The notes under the pieces are model-generated. The model had not been told where the DNA came from. It worked only from the letters and a program-made list of their open reading frames with translations, and did not search any database. Below, piece after piece: positions 8,397 to 10,661 of a DNA stretch of 10,661 bases. Source of the stretch: Gracilimonas sp035704785 (lineage in GTDB: Bacteria > Bacteroidota > Rhodothermia > Balneolales > Balneolaceae). The stretch is taken from assembly GCF_035704785.1 (NCBI RefSeq), contig NZ_DASSWP010000212.1, positions 1 through 10,661 of the forward strand, given 5' to 3'. Within the stretch, counting starts at the first letter, position 1. Each line of letters starts with the position of its first letter. Both the position numbers and the translations under genes were made by a program.

Positions 8397-8402
8397 CCTC
8401 CT
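8397..8402 (-). promoter_or_regulatory. Strong Shine-Dalgarno of rplJ abutting the rplA stop
   Basis: On the minus strand the rplA stop TAA (8404-8406) is followed directly by an in-frame TAG (8401-8403), whose last two bases begin AGGAGG; ATG follows 9 nt later. Ribosomes ending rplA would stop on top of the rplJ ribosome-binding site, a layout that suggests translational coupling. Confidence 0.75.
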
Positions 8403-8403
8403 A

Positions 8404-9102
8404 TTATAGGGATGTTACTGCGGTTCTGCTTAACGGGATGCTTGGTCCCATTGTACTGCTCATGAAAACACTTCTCACGTACAGTCCTTTTGCGGAAGCC
8501 GGTCTTAAGCTCATTACGGTCTTAAAGAATGCTTCTGTATTTTCTTTCAGATCGCTTGCGCTAAAACTTATTTTACCAACAGATGTATGCAGGATTCCGG
8601 CTTTATCAACTCGGAAATCAATCTGTCCGGCTTTTACTGTTTTCACAGCATCGGCCACATCCATTGTTACGGTTCCACTTTTAGGGTTAGGCATCAGTCC
8701 GCGGGGCCCTAAAAAGCGCCCCAGCTTACCGAGTTTACCCATTACGTCAGGGGTTGCGATAATCACGTCGATATCGGTCCACCCTTCTTCAATTTTCGTG
8801 ATGTAATCATCAAGACCAACATGGTCGGCACCAGCTTCTCTAGCTTCATCTTGCTTACTCTCATTTACGAGTGCAAGCACACGAACTTCTTTTCCTGTAC
8901 CATGAGGCAAGCTCACGGTGCCACGGACCATTTGGTCTGCGTGACGCGGATCAACACCCAAACGGATATCAATATCCACTGAGGCATCGAAGTTTCTGTT
9001 TGATGTTTTTTTAACCAGATCGCACGCTTCTTCCAAAGTGTATTCCACCTCGGGATTCACGAGTGCCACAGCCTGTTGATATTTTTTTCCTCTTTTTGCC
9101 AT
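8404..9102 (-). CDS. rplA: Large ribosomal subunit protein uL1
   Basis: L1 binds helices 76-78 of 23S rRNA and forms the mobile stalk that helps deacylated tRNA leave the E site. In many bacteria it also represses its own rplKA mRNA. From the ATG at 9100-9102 it has 232 residues, the normal size, and starts MAKRGKKY as family members do. Seen directly: GRFLGPRGLMPNPKSGTV at about 129-145, the most conserved L1 stretch, and a C-terminal VRSVFMSSTMGPSIPL. An in-frame GTG at 9106-9108 would add two residues (Met-Ile); I prefer the ATG because of the family start and the AAGGA at 9113-9117, 10 nt away. That AAGGA overlaps the rplK stop codon, and the gap to rplK is 13 nt, so rplK and rplA are probably coupled. 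Confidence 0.98.
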   Translation of the reverse strand: MAKRGKKYQQAVALVNPEVEYTLEEACDLVKKTSNRNFDASVDIDIRLGVDPRHADQMVRGTVSLPHGTGKEVRVLALVNESKQDEAREAGADHVGLDDYITKIEEGWTDIDVIIATPDVMGKLGKLGRFLGPRGLMPNPKSGTVTMDVADAVKTVKAGQIDFRVDKAGILHTSVGKISFSASDLKENTEAFFKTVMSLRPASAKGLYVRSVFMSSTMGPSIPLSRTAVTSL

Positions 9103-9115
9103 GATCACAATTTCC

Positions 9116-9547
9116 TTACTTTTCGCGATTTACTCTAAGACCCATACTGCGAGCCGTTCCTGCAACCATTTCTGCACCAGCTTCAATGTCAAACGCATTT
9201 AAGTCTTCCATCTTTTCTTGTGCAATTTCTTTGCATTGGCTCCAAGTGACCATACCTACTTTAATTCGGTTTGGCTCACCAGATCCGGACTTGATTTTCG
9301 CTGCTTTCTTGAGAAGAACAGGTGCTGGTGGAGTCTTTGTTTTAAATGAAAAAGACTTATCAGCATAAACCGTGATCTCAACAGGAACAACAGTTCCGGC
9401 CTTGTCCTGAGTCTTAGCATTAAAGGCTTTACAAAACTCCATAATATTGATTCCTGCCTGACCGAGTGCCGGTCCTACAGGTGGCGCAGGGTTTGCCTGC
9501 CCCCCAACAATCTGAAGCTTCAGGATTTTCTCAACTTTTTTAGCCAT
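9116..9547 (-). CDS. rplK: Large ribosomal subunit protein uL11
   Basis: L11 binds the GTPase-associated region of 23S rRNA at the stalk base and is needed for factor-dependent steps and for RelA-type sensing. It has 143 residues (usual 140-147). The N-terminal domain shows NPAPPVGPALGQAGINI from about residue 19, with the prolines (22, 23, 26) at which thiostrepton-type resistance changes are known; all appear wild-type. The C-terminal RNA-binding domain (about 72-143) contains the family motif KSGSGEPNRIKVG and ends in GTARSMGLRV. The ATG at 9545-9547 is well placed, but its SD is weak: AGGA at 9560-9563 is 12 nt upstream and can be held in a 4-bp GGAU/AUCC hairpin. A 73-nt gap separates it from nusG. 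Confidence 0.99.
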   Translation of the reverse strand: MAKKVEKILKLQIVGGQANPAPPVGPALGQAGINIMEFCKAFNAKTQDKAGTVVPVEITVYADKSFSFKTKTPPAPVLLKKAAKIKSGSGEPNRIKVGMVTWSQCKEIAQEKMEDLNAFDIEAGAEMVAGTARSMGLRVNREK

Positions 9548-9620
9548 GGATTCTCAGGATCCTATAATTAATAACTTCTGTTTATTTTGCGTAATAGCTA
9601 GTGTGCATCAACTAGGTTCT
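9548..9620 (-). promoter_or_regulatory. nusG-rplK spacer, possible rplKA leader
   Basis: This 73-nt, AT-rich spacer is the second-longest gap within the cluster after rplL-rpoB. In E. coli the rplKA leader carries the L1 repressor-binding site. I see only a CTAG/CTAG pairing and a GGAT/ATCC hairpin next to the rplK start; neither matches the L1 target clearly. A TTGATG hexamer has no convincing -10 partner. The spacer may be regulatory, but the sequence alone does not show it. Confidence 0.25.
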
Positions 9621-10178
9621 TTAGGTTGCGGATTCAACTTGGTTAACATCCACTTCAACAGGAGTTTTACGGCCAAAAATACTTACCATAACTCGCAGTT
9701 TTAGTTTTTCAGGATTCACTTCCTGAACGGTTCCGTCAAAATCTTTGAACGGACCGGATATCACTTTAACCAGGTCTCCCTCGCTATACGGAATTTCAAT
9801 GTTCCGTAAATCATCTCCACTATCTTGCACTCGTCCAATGATGCGCTTGACTTCGTGCTCTTTTAATGGAGTTGGCACCGTTACATTCTTTCCTACCTTT
9901 AAAAAACCAAGGCAAGATGGTGCACTTTGTATTAAATTGTTTACTTCTTCATCATAATGAGTTTTTAAAAGGATGTAACCGGGAAAGAAATTTTTCTCCC
10001 TGGTACGCTTCTTGCCGGCACGAACCTCAATCACTGTTTCAGTAGGAATCAAGATCTCGTGGATCTTATCCTCTAAACCCTGCTCTTCAATTTCGCGCTC
10101 AAGAAACTCTTTAACCTTTTTTTCATGACTGGAAAAGCAGCGGACCACATACCAATCATGTGTTAGTTCTTTGCTCAT
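9621..10178 (-). CDS. nusG: Transcription termination/antitermination factor NusG
   Basis: NusG binds the beta' clamp of elongating RNA polymerase through its NGN domain, suppresses pausing, and links polymerase to Rho or to the ribosome through its KOW domain. At 185 residues it is of normal length. Seen directly: an NGN domain starting WYVVRCFSSHEKKV (about 9-22) with FFPGYIL at 64-70, and a C-terminal KOW domain from about 133 (GDLVKVISGPFKDFDG) ending near 182. The ATG at 10176-10178 lies 2 nt after the secE stop and has no recognisable SD, so its translation probably depends on ribosomes finishing secE. The pair secE-nusG directly before the L11 operon is a widely conserved arrangement. 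Confidence 0.99.
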   Translation of the reverse strand: MSKELTHDWYVVRCFSSHEKKVKEFLEREIEEQGLEDKIHEILIPTETVIEVRAGKKRTREKNFFPGYILLKTHYDEEVNNLIQSAPSCLGFLKVGKNVTVPTPLKEHEVKRIIGRVQDSGDDLRNIEIPYSEGDLVKVISGPFKDFDGTVQEVNPEKLKLRVMVSIFGRKTPVEVDVNQVESAT

Positions 10179-10180
10179 TA

Positions 10181-10363
10181 TTAATTATAAATAGCTTCTA
10201 AAATTGTGCTGTACATTTGGTCTACACCAAAAATGAACAACGAAACAATAATTGTGAATACAACTACTATTATCGTGTTATCAATCAGCTCTTTTTGGGT
10301 CGGCCAGGAAACTTTCTTAAACTCCTTTACAACACCATCAAAAAAATTATTAATCTTACTCAT
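10181..10363 (-). CDS. secE: Preprotein translocase subunit SecE
   Basis: SecE clamps the SecY channel of the inner-membrane translocon. This is the short, single-helix form of 60 residues. An amphipathic, membrane-surface helix with the family signature EFKKVSWPTQKEL lies at about 14-26, followed by one transmembrane helix at about 30-46 (hydrophobic run IIVVVFTIIVSLFIFGV) and a short tail. The start is ATG at 10361-10363. The reading frame stays open further upstream, but that extension runs through tRNA-Trp and is not real. Only 17 nt separate the tRNA 3' end from the ATG, and they are AT-rich with no SD. The stop is 2 nt before nusG. Confidence 0.97.
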   Translation of the reverse strand: MSKINNFFDGVVKEFKKVSWPTQKELIDNTIIVVVFTIIVSLFIFGVDQMYSTILEAIYN

Positions 10364-10380
10364 ATTTTTAATTAATTCTG

Positions 10381-10453
10381 CACGGGTGGAGAGACTCGAA
10401 CTCCCGACACCTGGTTTTGGAGACCAGTGCTCTGCCAACTGAGCTACACCCGT
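10381..10453 (-). tRNA. tRNA-Trp (anticodon CCA)
   Basis: All 73 nt fold as a standard cloverleaf. The acceptor ACGGGTG pairs fully with CACCCGT. The D arm is GCTC/GAGC around AGTTGGCA. The anticodon stem CTGGT/ACCAG encloses CTCCAAA with anticodon CCA. The variable loop is 5 nt. The T arm GGGAG/CTCTC has one G-U pair around TTCGAGT. The discriminator is G, usual for bacterial tRNA-Trp. The 3' CCA is not encoded (CAG follows) and must be added after processing. The base before the tRNA (C-1) could pair with G73. It lies between tuf and secE in the same direction, so it is probably cut from the operon transcript. Confidence 0.98.
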
Positions 10454-10457
10454 GTAA

Positions 10458-10498
10458 AGCGCACAAGAGCAGCCGGCTAACCAACTGCTCTTTGCACT
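10458..10498 (-). promoter_or_regulatory. Stem-loop between tuf and tRNA-Trp
   Basis: In minus-strand RNA, AGUGCAAAGAGCAG (10498-10485) pairs with CUGCUCUUGUGCGCU (10472-10458). The stem has 14 pairs with one bulged G and one U-G wobble, and a 12-nt loop. It begins about 20 nt after the tuf stop codons and ends 4 nt before the tRNA 5' end. No U-tract follows, so a simple intrinsic terminator is unlikely. An RNA-processing element or a barrier protecting the tuf 3' end is more plausible; that role is inferred. Confidence 0.45.
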
Positions 10499-10519
10499 GG
10501 CCTTTATTTCAGGTATTTA

Positions 10520-10661
10520 CTAATCTAAGATTTTAGTTACCACTCCGGCGCCCACAGTACGGCCACCTTCGCGTATCGCAAAGCGTAACCCTTCTTCCAT
10601 CGCTACCGGCTGGATAAGTTCTACTTCTAACTTCACATTGTCGCCCGGCATTACCATCTCC
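10520..10661 (-). CDS. tuf: Elongation factor Tu, C-terminal 46 codons (5' part outside the window)
   Basis: EF-Tu delivers aminoacyl-tRNA to the ribosome as a GTP complex. The window holds only the end of domain III: 46 residues from EMVMPGDNVKLEVELIQPV to GLRFAIREGGRTVGAGVV and TKILD. The GLRFAIREGGRTVGAGVV stretch is nearly invariant in EF-Tu. The gene ends in tandem stops TAG-TAA (10520-10522 and 10517-10519). Its position before tRNA-Trp-secE-nusG matches the tufB-type locus. Whether a second tuf copy exists elsewhere cannot be told from this window. Confidence 0.97.
   Translation of the reverse strand, partial: EMVMPGDNVKLEVELIQPVAMEEGLRFAIREGGRTVGAGVVTKILD

Noticed and set aside
9103..9108. 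GTG start for rplA two codons upstream
   Set aside because: It lies only 4 nt from the AAGGA, and family members start at the MAKRGKK position, so the ATG at 9100-9102 is preferred.
9588..9616. Sigma-70-like promoter before rplK (TTGATG plus a downstream A/T hexamer)
   Set aside because: No -10 element at 16-18 nt spacing resembles TATAAT, and no TAnnTTTG-type Bacteroidota element is present; the match looks like chance in AT-rich DNA.
10364..10438. N-terminal extension of SecE by 25 residues to an upstream ATG
   Set aside because: The extension is a translation of the antisense-free tRNA-Trp sequence itself. The 60-residue form beginning MSKINNFF matches the family, so the open frame through the tRNA is an artefact.
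10381..10442. Plus-strand open frame across tRNA-Trp and secE
   Set aside because: Its C-terminal part is the complement of the tRNA read as protein, a common false gene, and the rest is antisense to secE.

Overview
This window is a slice of the core transcription and translation locus of a bacterium. Every gene lies on the minus strand, so in transcription order (high to low coordinate) it reads: end of tuf (EF-Tu), tRNA-Trp(CCA), secE, nusG, rplK (uL11), rplA (uL1), rplJ (uL10), rplL (bL12), rpoB, and most of rpoC. Both ends are cut by the window: tuf lacks its 5' part and rpoC lacks its 3' part (about 1,147 codons are present). I see no mobile element, CRISPR array, phage gene or accessory cassette.

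Organism: the order tuf, tRNA-Trp, secE, nusG, rplKAJL, rpoBC, the 60-residue single-helix SecE, the 1275-residue RpoB ending in MHIE, and RpoC motifs such as QLTLRTFHVGG fit the Bacteroidota/Balneolota/Rhodothermota (FCB) group. Clear Shine-Dalgarno (SD) sequences before rpoC, rpoB, rplJ and rplL argue against a typical Bacteroidia or Flavobacteriia member, where SD use is rare, so I lean towards a Balneolota-like lineage. This is inference from remembered family features; no search was run.

Layout: 10520-10661 tuf 3' end; 10454-10519 intergenic with a long stem-loop; 10381-10453 tRNA-Trp; 10181-10363 secE; 9621-10178 nusG; a 73-nt gap; 9116-9547 rplK; 8404-9102 rplA; 7866-8387 rplJ; 7434-7814 rplL; a 133-nt gap with two stem-loops; 3473-7300 rpoB; a 30-nt gap; 1-3442 rpoC. 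No stretch over 300 bases lacks a gene.

Function: the genes supply an elongation factor and a tRNA, the SecE translocon subunit, the NusG elongation factor, the L11/L1 and L10/L12 stalk proteins of the large ribosomal subunit, and the two large RNA polymerase subunits. The gene content is ordinary. The interest is in the regulatory detail: a strand-specific 18-bp stem between rplL and rpoB, TTG start codons on both rpoB and rpoC, an rplA-rplJ junction too short for a separate L10 leader, and a secE message that begins only 17 nt after the tRNA. I found no sign of an undescribed system.
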